Below the pieces are notes generated by a model. The model was not told where the DNA came from, made no database searches, and saw nothing but the letters and a program-made list of their open reading frames with translations. Positions 57,401 to 60,234 of a stretch of DNA of 64,000 nt are shown here, piece by piece. This stretch comes from Apodemus sylvaticus. Taxonomy: Eukaryota > Chordata > Mammalia > Rodentia > Muridae. A program made the translations under genes and the position numbers. Location of the stretch: NCBI RefSeq assembly GCF_947179515.1, contig NC_067481.1:6093570-6157569 (forward strand), given 5' to 3'. How positions within the stretch are numbered: the first letter of the stretch is position 1; every line of letters begins with the position of its first letter.

Positions 57401-59866
57401 ACTGTACCCTGGGGGTTTTGTCCCTTTTTTACAGGAGACACCAGCAGAGTCCCCAGACAGCAATTTTGCTGGCCTTGCAGCTGGAGAGCAGGATGCAGAG
57501 GTAACTGTCAGGCAGGCCGCAGCTCCTTGCCCGCAGCCCGGTTCTCCTGTCGGTGTTAGCTGGGAATGGCTGTGGCAGAGGAGCCTGGGGAAGCCGTCCC
57601 GGACAAATGGCAAAGATCATGTAGGAGTGTGGGTAGAGGGGGGAGTGGCCTGCACCTAGAATTGCTATAGTAGAACCAAGCTGGCTTTTGACTTGAGGTG
57701 ACCTTCCTGCTTCTGTCTCCCAAGTTCTGAAATTATAGACCCGTTTCCATACCTGGCTTTTATTTGCTTTTTAATATAACTATTTTTTAAAAAAGGTTTA
57801 TTTATTATATGTAAGTACACTGTAGCTGTCTTCACTCTAGAAGAGGGCATCAGATCTCATTTTGGATGGTTGTGAGCCACAATGTGGTTGCTGGGATTTG
57901 AACTCACGACCTTTGGAAGAGCAGTCAGTGCTCTTAACTGCTGAGCCATCTCTCCAGCCCCCTTAACTCTTATTTGTACTTCAGTGTAAGCGTATTCCTT
58001 ACAACCCACCCTAAGCATAGACCTGCCGTTGATCAAGCATCCCCTGGCCATGGTGGGAGGTGTGTGCTGCGGAGGCAGACCATGGAAATCATGACCACAG
58101 GGATGATTTGTCCTGTCTGTGTCACGCCTCTACAGTGGACTCATGGGGTTTTTCTTGTGTCCTAGGGAAATGATATCATAGAGGAAGAGGACAGATCACC
58201 TGTACGAGATGATGGTAAAAGATCTGGCCCTGCTCTCACTCATGTCTCTTTCCTGTATTGCTAAGGGGTAAAAGGGGGACGACTGTGGCTCCATGGTGGC
58301 GCTCTGTTGTGGGAGACGGTATCTTGATGGCATGTCAGGCAAACCTTAGTGACATGCGCCACTCCTCCTGAGACTCAGGCTCCACGGGATGGGGCGGTGC
58401 TGGATGCTACTGCAGAAGACACCACCCATGGCAGCTCTCTAGCTGAGCCCTTGGGCTGCCCGAACCCCAAGTGGAGTAGTGGTCTCTTCTGCATGAGGCA
58501 GGACTCTGGTAGCTTGTCTGGGTGGCTTTAGTGGAGAACATCTTAAGAGGATCCCCGCAGCTCACATGTTGAGGATGTGGCTGAGGAAGCACCGCCCCAC
58601 CCCGCCCCCACAGGCCTTCCAGTGAAGCTCTACAGGGTGTGGTTTGGTCTTCAGATAGAAGAGGTTTGTCTCCAGTGAGCCTGGAAAAGAAGCGTTCCCT
58701 TGAGGCCACGAGGGAGGAAGAGGGGTGGTTAGAGGGGTCACTCTCTTTATCCCAGAAGCCAGACTCCCTGCTCCCGGGCATCTCTGTGCATAGGCCTGCA
58801 TGGGCCCTGGCTACAGTTGCTCCAGCACAGGTTATCCTAGATGTTCCTGCTTTAGCGCTGGCCATCGCTTCAGGGGTGTCAGAGGTGCATGTGGGCTTGA
58901 CAACTCCCGGTGACAGAGCACATCCGCCCAGGGCTACGAGCTTTACTCCCTCTGAAGAGATTTCAGAACCCAAAGCCCCACACCCTGAGCAGCTTCCCCG
59001 AGGAACCTTCTCTGAGATGCACACGGTGACCAGTGTGTTGGCACTCAACTCTTCACAGCCTGCATGGGGGTTGCCCTCTGCTCCTCTCATTGAGAAAGAA
59101 AGGGGGAGCTTAATAAAAAGTTCCTACAGCCCTTGCCCTTTCATGTGACTGCAGGATTCTGGACAGTTACCGAGAACACACAGTAACGGCCTCAGTCTCC
59201 TGACAGGGAGAAACATAATTTTGTGAACAGAGTGTGCAAAATTATGGAACCCAAAGCTATGAGCTGTTCGTTCCCTGTGTACATTTCTGCAGACCCTTCG
59301 GTCATAGGCACCCCTTGCTCATACCTGGGAGTCACAGGCCCCAAGCAGGGCACCATCTCAAGGCGTCAGGCCACAGCGACATCAGGCTAACCTGGGTGCA
59401 GCTGCTCTCATGACCTGTGTCTGGCAGCCTTCCACAGGGATCATCAGACTCATAAGGAACAACTAGAAAGAGGCCACCTAAGGAAACCAACCAGGATGTC
59501 CTCGAAAACCCAACGTGCCCACACAACTCGGTTCACAAACCAGGGTGCCCGTGAGAACCCGACGTACCCACACAACTCAGTTCTTCTGTCCACTCTTTGA
59601 TTTTATTGTCTTTTTTTTTTTGACACATGATTTTATTTTATTTTTGTCTCCATCTTAAAACTTTTATTTTTTTAAGGACAGCAAAAAAAAAAAAAAAAAA
59701 AAAAAGTAGAGGAAACCTAGCCAGCCCCTGTCTAACTGCATTAACTCCGTTACAGGGCAGAGGACTTGCGCGTTTCTAGGCATGGAGTGTGACAATAACA
59801 ATGACTTTGACGTCGCAAGCGTGAAAGCACTGGACAATAAGCTGTGCTCTGAGGTCTGCTTACCCG
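7892..59866 (+). CDS. Rnf157: Rnf157 coding region, span of exons 1-18 (3' end incomplete)
   Basis: Split gene for a RING E3 ubiquitin ligase, paralogue of mahogunin (MGRN1). Known biology of the family: RNF157 is brain-enriched, ubiquitinates the APP adaptor Fe65 and supports neuronal survival and dendrite growth; it has also been linked to CDK2 and APC/C-CDH1 control of the cell cycle. Seen here: 18 exons with GT-AG borders, all phases compatible, lengths 88, 119, 89, 147, 118, 67, 44, 48, 72, 160, 113, 239, 109, 112, 170, 66, 49 and 111 nt, giving 640 codons plus one base. Human RNF157 is 679 residues as I recall, so about 38 C-terminal residues are missing; the last exon is probably beyond 64000. 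The protein starts MGALTS (myristoylation-like), carries a DAR2-type region at about 80-260, a C3HC4 RING at 277-315 and a Ser/Glu-rich tail. Identification rests on remembered human sequence, not on a search. Confidence 0.95.
8969..9042 (+). repeat. Imperfect tandem duplication in intron 1
   Basis: GCCAGTAGCTCCGTTTCTTG and GCCAGTAGTAGCTCCGTTTC are two near copies with a period of about 37-40 bp; each continues TTGCTGCTT. Confidence 0.8.
9388..9567 (+). mobile_element. B1 SINE interrupted by a (TA)n expansion
   Basis: A normal B1 head (GCCAGGTGTGGTGGTGCACG) and body (GTGAGTTCAAGGCCAGCCTG, AGAAACCCTGTCTTAAAA) are separated by about 16 TA repeats at 9440-9471, placed where B1 normally reads GCAGGTGGATCTCTG. 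Confidence 0.9.
9602..9800 (-). mobile_element. 5'-truncated L1 3' end with 15-bp target-site duplication
   Basis: A T-rich tail, then TTTACATTTTAAATGATTTC, CCCCACTCCCCGAAAGTCCC and GTTCTGGTTTTGCCGAATAC: the reversed 3' end of a mouse L1, about 170 bp. GTCCCTTAGCTTTTT at 9602-9616 and 9786-9800 is a perfect duplication of the target site. Confidence 0.85.
10350..10947 (+). mobile_element. SINE cluster: B1 (10350-10495), B2 (10507-10670), B1 (10786-10947)
   Basis: All three are on the + strand. The B1s have GTGGTGGC, TTTCTGAGTTCGAGGCCAGC and A-tails. The B2 has GAGATGGCTCAGAGGTTAAG and TCTGGTGTGTCTGAAGACAG. The third copy is close to the young mouse B1 consensus. Confidence 0.93.
11107..12480 (+). 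mobile_element. B1 fragments (11107-11240, 12118-12260) and B3/B2-like element (12321-12480)
   Basis: The B1 pieces carry GAGTTTGAGGCCAGCCTAGT and ACAGAGAAACTCTGCCTTG. The third has CCAGAGGTCCCAGGTACAAT and CCAGCACCTACATGG. An ID-like degenerate stretch lies at about 11870-11960. Confidence 0.75.
12746..12964 (+). mobile_element. B2 SINE with target-site duplication
   Basis: Near-consensus B2 (GATGGCTCAGTGGTAAAGAG through AATAAATCTTT and an A-tail). Flanks GATGTGGACAAACGG and GATGTGGATAAACGG match at 14 of 15 bases. Confidence 0.92.
13627..13998. repeat. (CT)n tract (13627-13690) and minus-strand B3 SINE (13815-13998)
   Basis: A pyrimidine tract of CT and CTTT units ends in CACACACACAT. The B3 carries TGCCACGTGGGTACTGGGAA and GAGCCATCTCTCCAACCCC. 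Confidence 0.85.
14391..15060 (+). repeat. B1 (14391-14526), (GA)n, B3-like (14600-14780), B1 (14821-14945), purine tract
   Basis: The first B1 tail grades into a (GA)n/(GAAA)n tract at about 14527-14582. The second B1 is followed by a GGA/GAA-rich purine tract at 14946-15035. Confidence 0.8.
15310..15445 (+). mobile_element. B4/B1-type SINE, old
   Basis: Carries CCTGTAATCCCAGCACTTAG, GAGTTCAAGGCTGTCC and GGCCAGCCTGGACTACAC with a duplicated inner part. Confidence 0.6.
15772..16108 (+). repeat. Rodent interspersed repeat of unassigned family
   Basis: Contains GAAGAGACACCATGCAACTC, GCATTTACTGTAGGGCTTGC, CTCCAACAAAGCCACACCTC and CCATGGAGGCCATTCTCATT. These phrases recur widely in mouse DNA in my memory, but I cannot name the family reliably. 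Confidence 0.55.
16447..16590 (-). mobile_element. B1 SINE, minus, with (TTTTG)n tail
   Basis: A GTTTT-repeat tail, then AGAGACAGGGTTTCTCTGTG through GTGCTGGGATTAAAGGCATA. Confidence 0.92.
17036..17395 (+). mobile_element. B2 (17036-17217) and B1 (17223-17395), plus
   Basis: The B2 has AACCACATGGTGGCTCACAA but a diverged 3' half. The B1 directly behind it has the full head, body and CAAAAA tail. Confidence 0.92.
17930..19040. other. SINE-free intron 1 block with octamer-like sites
   Basis: About 1.1 kb without recognisable SINEs, rare in this window; the first 350 bp are AT-rich. ATTTGCAT at 18207-18214 and ATATGCAAA at 18142-18150 are octamer-type (POU) motifs in opposite orientation. Enhancer function is a guess. 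Confidence 0.35.
19044..19870 (-). mobile_element. B1 copies, minus (19044-19170, 19505-19702, old 19750-19865)
   Basis: The middle copy is near the mouse consensus (TTTTTTCGAGACAGGGTTTC through GTGTGCCACCACCGCCCAGC). The other two are diverged. Confidence 0.88.
19895..20035 (+). mobile_element. B4-type SINE
   Basis: Begins GCCAGGCATGGTGGCAGAGA and ends GAGAGCCTGTCTCAAAAAG, with a non-B1 middle. Confidence 0.6.
20757..20837 (+). repeat. 27-bp minisatellite, three copies
   Basis: The unit GTGCTGTCCTGGGGTGCATT plus GTGCGTT is repeated three times with few changes. The period is exactly 9 codons, so the array stays open in several frames on both strands. Confidence 0.92.
20965..21179 (+). mobile_element. 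B1 SINE with 12-bp target-site duplication
   Basis: AAGAAGGGCCTC at 20965-20976 and 21168-21179 flank a full B1 with a (CAAA)n/A tail. Confidence 0.93.
21545..21672 (+). mobile_element. B4-type SINE, old
   Basis: Carries GTTAGCACTTGGGAAGTAGA, GAAGCCAGCCTAGGCTACAT and GAGACCCTGTCTC. Confidence 0.6.
21762..21985. mobile_element. Non-autonomous hAT-Charlie DNA transposon (URR1-like)
   Basis: Inverted ends AGTGGTTCTCGATATTCC and CACAGGTTGAGAACC match the Charlie-type terminus. Inside are GATGTTGCGACCCTGTAGTA, ATAACTGTAATTTTCCTACT and a diverged middle. The family name is from memory. Confidence 0.75.
22330..22600 (+). mobile_element. Two old B1-like SINEs
   Basis: Carry GCCCTTGGGAGGCTGAGGCA and GAAACTCCGTCTCTAAAG, then GTGGACTACACAGACGAGAC. 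A (CAT)n/(CAA)n tail lies at about 22598-22626. Confidence 0.6.
22828..22970. repeat. Interrupted (CA)n microsatellite
   Basis: About 140 bp of CA repeats broken by CC and AGA interruptions, followed by CGCGCGCGTGCG. It ends 317 bp before exon 2. Confidence 0.95.
23288..23406 (+). CDS. Rnf157: Rnf157 exon 2
   Basis: Residues 30-69. Acceptor TCTCCAG at 23281-23287, donor GTAAGG at 23407. The first two bases complete the glycine begun in exon 1. It encodes the strongly conserved run containing SYFASHFIMGGEKFDS, then HPEGYLFGEN and FLGNRPVA, characteristic of the MGRN1/RNF157 family. It differs from remembered human at a few positions only (N-T-D for N-S-D, and the last codon Ala for Val). Confidence 0.95.
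23407..25679. other. Start of intron 2, SINE-poor
   Basis: Mostly unique-looking sequence with a few degraded repeat words. No exon-like segment with convincing splice sites was recognised. Confidence 0.5.
25680..26150 (-). mobile_element. B1 (25680-25835) and B3 (25930-26150), minus
   Basis: The B1 is near consensus (TTTCAAGACAGGGTTTCTCT through GACGTGCGCCGCCACC). The B3 has CATGTGGGTGCTGGGAATGA and GAGCCATCTCTCCAGTCCC. Confidence 0.9.
26151..27240. other. Repeat-poor intron 2 segment
   Basis: 26530-26900 is purine-rich and lacks SINEs. Short open frames on both strands there have no recognisable family and no splice context, so I call no gene. Confidence 0.45.
27250..28402 (-). mobile_element. 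B3 (27250-27460, 27912-28130) and B1 (28300-28402), minus
   Basis: Both B3s show TATGTCTG, CATGCATG and ACTGAACC-type words in reversed order. The B1 is a 5'-complete, 3'-short piece with CAGGCTGGCCTCGAACTCAG. Confidence 0.75.
28403..29594. other. Intron 2 segment, nothing recognised
   Basis: Degraded SINE words at about 28410-28640. The rest up to the Cstb insertion site shows no gene, RNA or clear repeat. Confidence 0.4.
29610..30480 (-). pseudogene. Cstb: Processed retrocopy of cystatin B (stefin B) with intact ORF
   Basis: Minus-strand, intronless copy of the Cstb mRNA: 5' UTR from about 30480, start codon at 30363-30365, 98 codons, stop at 30069-30071, then a 3' UTR-like stretch to about 29812. 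The frame is unbroken. It keeps the cystatin signature QLVAG (QxVxG) at residues 46-50, the N-terminal Gly4 and LPHE at 73-76. Cystatin B is a cytosolic inhibitor of cathepsins B, H and L. From memory the copy differs from mouse Cstb at roughly a dozen residues. Perfect 15-bp duplications (TTGCTTAATGGTTCT) at 29595-29609 and 30481-30495 bracket the insertion, and a T-run follows the left copy, the mark of L1-driven retrotransposition. A B2 SINE sits in the tail. Expression cannot be judged, so it could be a pseudogene or a retrogene. Confidence 0.92.
29624..29811 (-). mobile_element. B2 SINE inside the Cstb retrocopy tail
   Basis: Reverse complement of the B2 consensus: T-rich end, ATTTATTTATTTTATCTATG, the ACTGTAGCTGTCAGACAC block, and the tRNA-derived end GAGCCATCTCTCCAGCCCC. 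Confidence 0.9.
30775..30905 (+). mobile_element. B1 SINE, old
   Basis: Carries GGGGAGGCAGAGGCAGGCGG, GAGTTCAAGGCCAATGTGG and GTAGAGAAACCATTGC. Confidence 0.75.
30906..32150. other. Intron 2 segment with (GATT)n
   Basis: A short (GATT)n run lies at 31439-31460. A long minus-strand open stretch (30958-31581) has no recognisable product. B3-like remnant near 31950-32030. Confidence 0.4.
32160..32625. mobile_element. B1 minus (32160-32328) and degraded B1/B4 plus (32490-32625)
   Basis: The first is near consensus with a 6-bp internal duplication (CTGGCTCTGGCTGTCC). The second is identified only from GTTCAAGACCACTTCGGTCT and GTGAGTTCTGGGCCAGCC. Confidence 0.75.
33351..33380 (+). repeat. 10-bp tandem repeat TCTAACAGTG, three exact copies
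   Basis: Three perfect copies at 33351-33380 are flanked by partial copies TCCCAGTG and TCCCTAAGTG. Confidence 0.9.
33570..34190 (-). mobile_element. B1 (33570-33722) and old B1 (34085-34185), minus
   Basis: The first is near consensus. The second retains GGGTCTCACGATGTAGACTG and GGCTGGCCTTGAACTCATAG. Confidence 0.85.
34235..34790. repeat. AT-rich tandem repeat (TAGTATTCCTTGT family) split by SINEs
   Basis: Units of the form TATAGTATTCCTTGT or TATTCCGTGTG occur before (34260-34312) and after (34663-34770) a nested SINE insertion, so the array is older than the SINEs or was copied on both sides. Confidence 0.8.
34313..34662 (-). mobile_element. B1 SINE interrupted by a B2 SINE (nested), minus
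   Basis: A B1 runs 34313-34430 and resumes at 34606-34662. The inserted B2 occupies 34431-34605. The duplicated target CCTGCCTCTGCTTCTT is at 34415-34430 and 34606-34621, exactly. Confidence 0.95.
34791..36217. other. SINE-poor intron 2 segment
   Basis: No gene or recognisable exon. A faint reversed B3 remnant lies at about 35060-35260. Confidence 0.4.
36218..36405 (-). mobile_element. B2 SINE, minus
   Basis: Carries AAAGATTTATTTGTTTTATG, CTGTCTTCAGACACCCCAGA and AAGCCATCTCTGCAGCCC. Confidence 0.92.
36748..36915 (+). mobile_element. Young B1 SINE
   Basis: Near-consensus mouse B1: GCCGGGTGGTGGTGGCGCAC through AACCCTGTCTCGAAAAAA. Confidence 0.95.
36916..38820. other. Intron 2 segment, mostly unique
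   Basis: Degraded SINE words near 36965-37070 and 38340-38440. Short open frames at 37390-37820 on both strands show no recognisable family. Confidence 0.4.
38826..39120 (+). mobile_element. Two diverged B1 SINEs
   Basis: Carry GATGGCGGCGGCACACGCCT with GAGTTTGAGGTCAGCCTGGT, then GGTGGTGGTAGCTCATGCCT with GGCTAGCCTGGGCTACATAG. Confidence 0.75.
39832..40875 (+). mobile_element. SINE cluster: B2, B4-like, B3-like, B2, B1, B1
   Basis: B2 at 39832-40020 (near consensus), B4-like at about 40080-40180, B3-like at 40195-40370, B2 at 40403-40585, diverged B1 at 40590-40715 and 40718-40875. All are on the + strand. Confidence 0.82.
41064..41090. repeat. (AAAAT)n microsatellite
   Basis: About five AAAAT units. 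Confidence 0.85.
41255..41555 (-). mobile_element. Two B1 SINEs in tandem, minus
   Basis: 41255-41400 is near consensus. 41420-41555 is more diverged (GTTTCTGTGTGTAGCCCTGG). Confidence 0.88.
42095..42280 (-). mobile_element. B2 SINE, minus
   Basis: Carries TAGATTTATGTATTTATTTT, GAGCCACCATGTGATTGCTG and GAGCCATCTCCCCAGCCC. Confidence 0.9.
42328..42515 (+). repeat. Compound minisatellite: ATGATGAAGCCAGCGCTG core plus (TG)n
   Basis: Four copies of the core (starting near 42331, 42396, 42425 and 42487) are separated by TG runs of very different length. It ends about 545 bp before exon 3. Confidence 0.9.
43060..43148 (+). CDS. Rnf157: Rnf157 exon 3
   Basis: Residues 70-98 plus two bases. Acceptor TTTCCACAG, donor GTAAGT at 43149. 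It encodes FPYAAPPPQEPVKTLRSL and the NIRKDTLRLVK run, where the DAR2-type region associated with this RING family begins. The remaining AA of the last lysine codon is completed by the first base of exon 4. Confidence 0.95.
43460..43622 (-). mobile_element. Young B1 SINE, minus
   Basis: GGTTTTTTCGAGACAGGTTT through GGCGTGCGCCACCACCGCCT. Confidence 0.93.
44485..44815. mobile_element. B3 minus (44485-44660) and B1 plus (44690-44815)
   Basis: The B3 has CCACATGGGTGCTGGGAACT. The B1 has GCCTGGTGGTGGCGGACGCC and a short tail. The B1 ends 55 bp before exon 4. Confidence 0.82.
44871..45017 (+). CDS. Rnf157: Rnf157 exon 4
   Basis: Residues 99-147 plus two bases. Acceptor GGTTTCCCAG, donor GTAAGA at 45018. 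It contains the conserved beta-rich sequence VEFTFDTDARVAITIYYQA typical of the MGRN1/RNF157 family. The preceding stretch (SHGEGAGRAK) is the more variable linker and differs from human. Confidence 0.95.
45319..45436 (+). CDS. Rnf157: Rnf157 exon 5
   Basis: Residues 148-187. Acceptor CTGTCCACAG, donor GTAAGC at 45437. Encodes SYIPKDNSLQSETVHYKRG followed by VCQQFCLPSHTVDPSEWAEE, within the DAR2-type region. It ends on a codon boundary, after GAG. Confidence 0.95.
45771..46262 (+). repeat. 12-copy minisatellite with CA-rich spacers in intron 5
   Basis: GAGGAACTGA, mostly followed by TGAGTGTGTACAC, recurs at 45771, 45831, 45871, 45909, 45950, 45978, 46018, 46070, 46106, 46148, 46196 and 46230. 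Spacers are (CA)n with AT interruptions and the period is 28-60 bp. It is open in all three minus frames because the units carry no stop on that strand. It ends 29 bp before exon 6. Confidence 0.97.
46292..46358 (+). CDS. Rnf157: Rnf157 exon 6
   Basis: Residues 188-209 plus one base (67 nt, so skipping would shift the frame). It encodes LGFDLDREVYPLVVHAVVDEGD. The acceptor has a clean pyrimidine tract (TTTTTCCTTCTCTTCCCTGCAG) but a CA-rich minisatellite ends only 29 bp upstream of the exon. The donor is GTAGGG at 46359, weaker than most in this gene. Confidence 0.95.
46648..46691 (+). CDS. Rnf157: Rnf157 exon 7
   Basis: Residues 210-224, only 44 nt. Acceptor TTTCTTTCAG, donor GTAGGT at 46692. 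Encodes EYFGHCHVLLGTFEK. The first codon is split with exon 6. Confidence 0.95.
47029..47076 (+). CDS. Rnf157: Rnf157 exon 8
   Basis: Residues 225-240, 48 nt, phase 0 at both ends. Acceptor TTTATTCCAG, donor GTGAGT at 47077. Encodes HTDGTFCVKPLKQKQV. A C-rich stretch precedes it at about 46961-47002. Confidence 0.95.
47664..48360 (+). mobile_element. B1 (47664-47815), young B1 (47838-48002), ID/B4-like pieces (48025-48360)
   Basis: The second B1 is near consensus with A-tail and a GA extension. The ID-like piece shows TCATAGTCCAGTGACAGACC and GTACAAGGTCCTGGTTCCAT. Confidence 0.82.
48543..48595. repeat. (AAT)n/(AAC)n microsatellite
   Basis: Imperfect AATAAT and AACAAC runs, probably the tail of a degraded SINE. 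Confidence 0.85.
48613..49055. mobile_element. B3 plus (48613-48830) and old B1 minus (48895-49055)
   Basis: The first has GGGGCTGGAGATGCAGCTCA and CAGTGGTTAAGAGCAC. The second has AGTAGCCCCAGCTGGCC and CAGGCTGGCCTCAAACTCGT. Confidence 0.7.
49480..49855 (-). mobile_element. B1 (49495-49665) with (GGTTT)n tail and B2 (49680-49855), minus
   Basis: (GGTTT)n at 49483-49518 is the B1 tail. The B2 follows with GTTTTATTTATTATTGTATG and GAGCCATCTCTCCAGCCC. The pair ends about 110 bp before exon 9. Confidence 0.93.
49967..50038 (+). CDS. Rnf157: Rnf157 exon 9
   Basis: Residues 241-264, 72 nt, phase 0. Acceptor CCCTGTTCAG, donor GTGAGT at 50039. Encodes VDGVSYLLQEIYGIENKYNT, the conserved segment just before the RING, ending QDSK. 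Confidence 0.95.
50358..50570 (+). mobile_element. B3 SINE
   Basis: Carries AGGGCTGGAGAGATGGCTCT, AGGACCCAGGTTCAATTCCC and CTGCATGCACCAGGCATGCA with an A-rich tail. Confidence 0.88.
50707..50866 (+). CDS. Rnf157: Rnf157 exon 10: RING finger
   Basis: Residues 265-317 plus one base. The entire zinc-binding RING lies in this one exon: Cys277-x2-Cys280, Cys292-x-His294, Cys298-x2-Cys301 and Cys312-x2-Cys315, with an additional Cys296. This is the C3HC4-type RING of MGRN1/RNF157 that recruits E2~ubiquitin; all eight ligands are present, so the ligase should be active. Acceptor CTGGCCAG, donor GTACGT at 50867. It differs from remembered human only in the linker before the RING (VTEDDV for VAEDEV). 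Confidence 0.97.
51075..51187 (+). CDS. Rnf157: Rnf157 exon 11
   Basis: Residues 318-355. Acceptor TTCTTCACAG, donor GTAAGC at 51188. Encodes PFRALLQIRAMRKKLGPLSP and an SSQTSDSEEHS acidic/serine end. RKKL at residues 329-332 is an RxxL destruction-box-type motif; I recall this position being reported for APC/C-CDH1 control of human RNF157. It ends in phase 0, as the microexon candidate in the next intron requires. Confidence 0.95.
51265..51855. mobile_element. Old B1 minus (51265-51405), B3 plus (51508-51705), B1 minus (51715-51855)
   Basis: Carries GAGTTTGACTGTGTGACCCT; TGGGGCTGGAGAGATGACTC; and TGAGACAGAGTTTCACTGTG. Confidence 0.78.
52043..52205 (+). mobile_element. B1 SINE upstream of the microexon
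   Basis: CACCAGGCAGTGGTGGCACA through CTGTCTTGGAAAAAAA. AAACAGGGATGTC occurs at 52029-52041 and again at 52208-52220, consistent with a target-site duplication. Confidence 0.92.
52303..52320 (+). CDS. Rnf157: Candidate alternative 18-nt microexon of Rnf157 (SLEAKQ)
   Basis: Within intron 11, an 18-nt segment is framed by a pyrimidine-rich acceptor (52280-52302, ending GGCTTCAG) and a strong donor CAG|GTAAGA. The length is a multiple of three, and flanking exons 11 and 12 meet in phase 0, so inclusion adds SLEAKQ between Ser355 and Ser356 without a stop. The paralogue MGRN1 has an alternative exon at the equivalent place (between its DHDEHS and SDSIPPGYE segments), as I recall. My uncertain memory that mouse RNF157 is about six residues longer than human would also fit. 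Inclusion is not shown by the sequence alone. Confidence 0.65.
52735..53705. mobile_element. SINE-rich second half of intron 11
   Basis: ID-like at 52735-52830, B3-like at 52840-52990, B1 pieces at 53030-53100 and 53130-53235, B3 minus at 53285-53455, and a near-consensus B1 plus at 53542-53705. Confidence 0.72.
54068..54306 (+). CDS. Rnf157: Rnf157 exon 12
   Basis: Residues 356-434 plus two bases, the longest coding exon here (239 nt). Acceptor ATTCTTGTAG, donor GTAAGT at 54307. It encodes SSENIPPGYEVVSLLEALNG, a proline/serine-rich stretch and the basic end LKLKKSLSK. The region aligning with MGRN1's TSG101-binding PSAP motif reads AVPPLHV here, so the motif is absent, a known-family contrast visible directly in the sequence. 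Confidence 0.95.
54307..54917. other. Intron 12, no repeat recognised
   Basis: 611 bp of apparently unique sequence; nothing further seen. Confidence 0.5.
54918..55026 (+). CDS. Rnf157: Rnf157 exon 13
   Basis: Residues 435-471. Acceptor GCGTTTACAG, donor GTAACT at 55027. Encodes SVSQNSSVLHEEEDERSCSE and SDTQLSQRLSGQHPEE, an acidic, serine-rich, probably disordered segment. The end (RLSGQHPEE) is more diverged from human than the rest. Confidence 0.93.
55600..55990 (-). repeat. LTR-like unclassified repeat in intron 13
   Basis: On the minus strand the segment reads through GGAGCGCTCGTAGTAAAGG and ATTAAAGTTTACGGCTTTGA and ends CCCCAAAATTCTCTCAACA. This resembles a solo LTR with a polyadenylation-type hexamer and a CA terminus. 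I could not identify the family or a duplication. Confidence 0.35.
56599..56710 (+). CDS. Rnf157: Rnf157 exon 14
   Basis: Residues 472-508 plus one base. Acceptor CCTTCGCCCCCAG, donor GTACCT at 56711 (atypical after GTA). Encodes GPDVTPESENLTLSSSGAVD and QSSCTGTPLSSTISSPE, a Ser/Thr-rich tail segment very close to human. Confidence 0.94.
57061..57230 (+). CDS. Rnf157: Rnf157 exon 15
   Basis: Residues 509-565. Acceptor TGCCTCTACAG, donor GTGAGG at 57231. Encodes SSSLAQSVMSMASSQISTDT, VSSMSGSYIAPGTEEEAEAL and PSPGAASRAPSEEE. Serine-rich and then acidic; likely disordered. Confidence 0.94.
57435..57500 (+). CDS. Rnf157: Rnf157 exon 16
   Basis: Residues 566-587, 66 nt, phase 0. Acceptor CCCTTTTTTACAG, donor GTAACT at 57501. 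Encodes ETPAESPDSNFAGLAAGEQD followed by AE, close to human. Confidence 0.93.
57790..57962 (-). mobile_element. B2 SINE, minus, intron 16
   Basis: AAAGGTTTATTTATTATATG through GAGCCATCTCTCCAGCCCCC. Confidence 0.92.
58166..58214 (+). CDS. Rnf157: Rnf157 exon 17
   Basis: Residues 588-603 plus one base. Acceptor TTCTTGTGTCCTAG. The donor GTAAAA at 58215 is weak. Encodes GNDIIEEEDRSPVRDD; the final glycine codon is completed in exon 18. Read-through of the donor would add 16 codons and stop at 58263. Confidence 0.92.
58215..59755. other. Intron 17, free of SINEs
   Basis: 1.54 kb without recognised SINEs. It has overlapping open stretches on both strands (plus 58639-59148, minus 58407-59090) with no recognisable protein family. 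An AATAAA lies near 59112. A tandem duplication sits at 59486-59584, a T-run near 59612-59621 and an A-run at about 59683-59705, 50 bp before exon 18. Confidence 0.5.
59486..59584 (+). repeat. About 49-bp tandem duplication
   Basis: AACCCAACGTGCCCACACAA followed by CTCGGTTC is repeated as AACCCGACGTACCCACACAA followed by CTCAGTTC. Confidence 0.85.
59756..59866 (+). CDS. Rnf157: Rnf157 exon 18
   Basis: Residues 604-640 plus one base. Acceptor CTCCGTTACAG, donor GTGAGT at 59867. Encodes GQRTCAFLGMECDNNNDFDV and ASVKALDNKLCSEVCLP, near-identical to human. In human the next residues lead to a basic/serine cluster (SSSS at about 660-663, reported CDK2 target as I recall) and WGPLAV. No such exon was recognised in the remaining 4.1 kb. 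Without splicing, the frame continues to a stop at 59971-59973. Confidence 0.94.
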
Positions 59867-60234
59867 GTGAGTGGCAGTCTGCTGAACATGAACTTGGTGG
59901 GAGACACCCCCTGCTCCCCCCTGCTCTCCCCCTCACCCCCTGCAGGCCTCGGAAAAAGAAGCCTGAGCTTTGAGAATTGAAACTGTAGCTCTTCAAGGGA
60001 CTTATGTTTGAGGATCACAAGGAAATCTAAAAGCATCTTGTAGGTCAGTGAATGGCTTTCTGACCTGGTGAGCTTTAGATCTCCAGTGTTCACATGTGCT
60101 AGACGTGGATCCCAAAGGAGGAGGCAGAGGGCAGGGTCGACTTGGTTCTCTGAGGCCCCAACTTCTCAGCGCGCCCTGTTTCTTTTTATGACCTCAGACA
60201 GTATCTGCAAAGCAGCCATGTTAATTGTACATTC

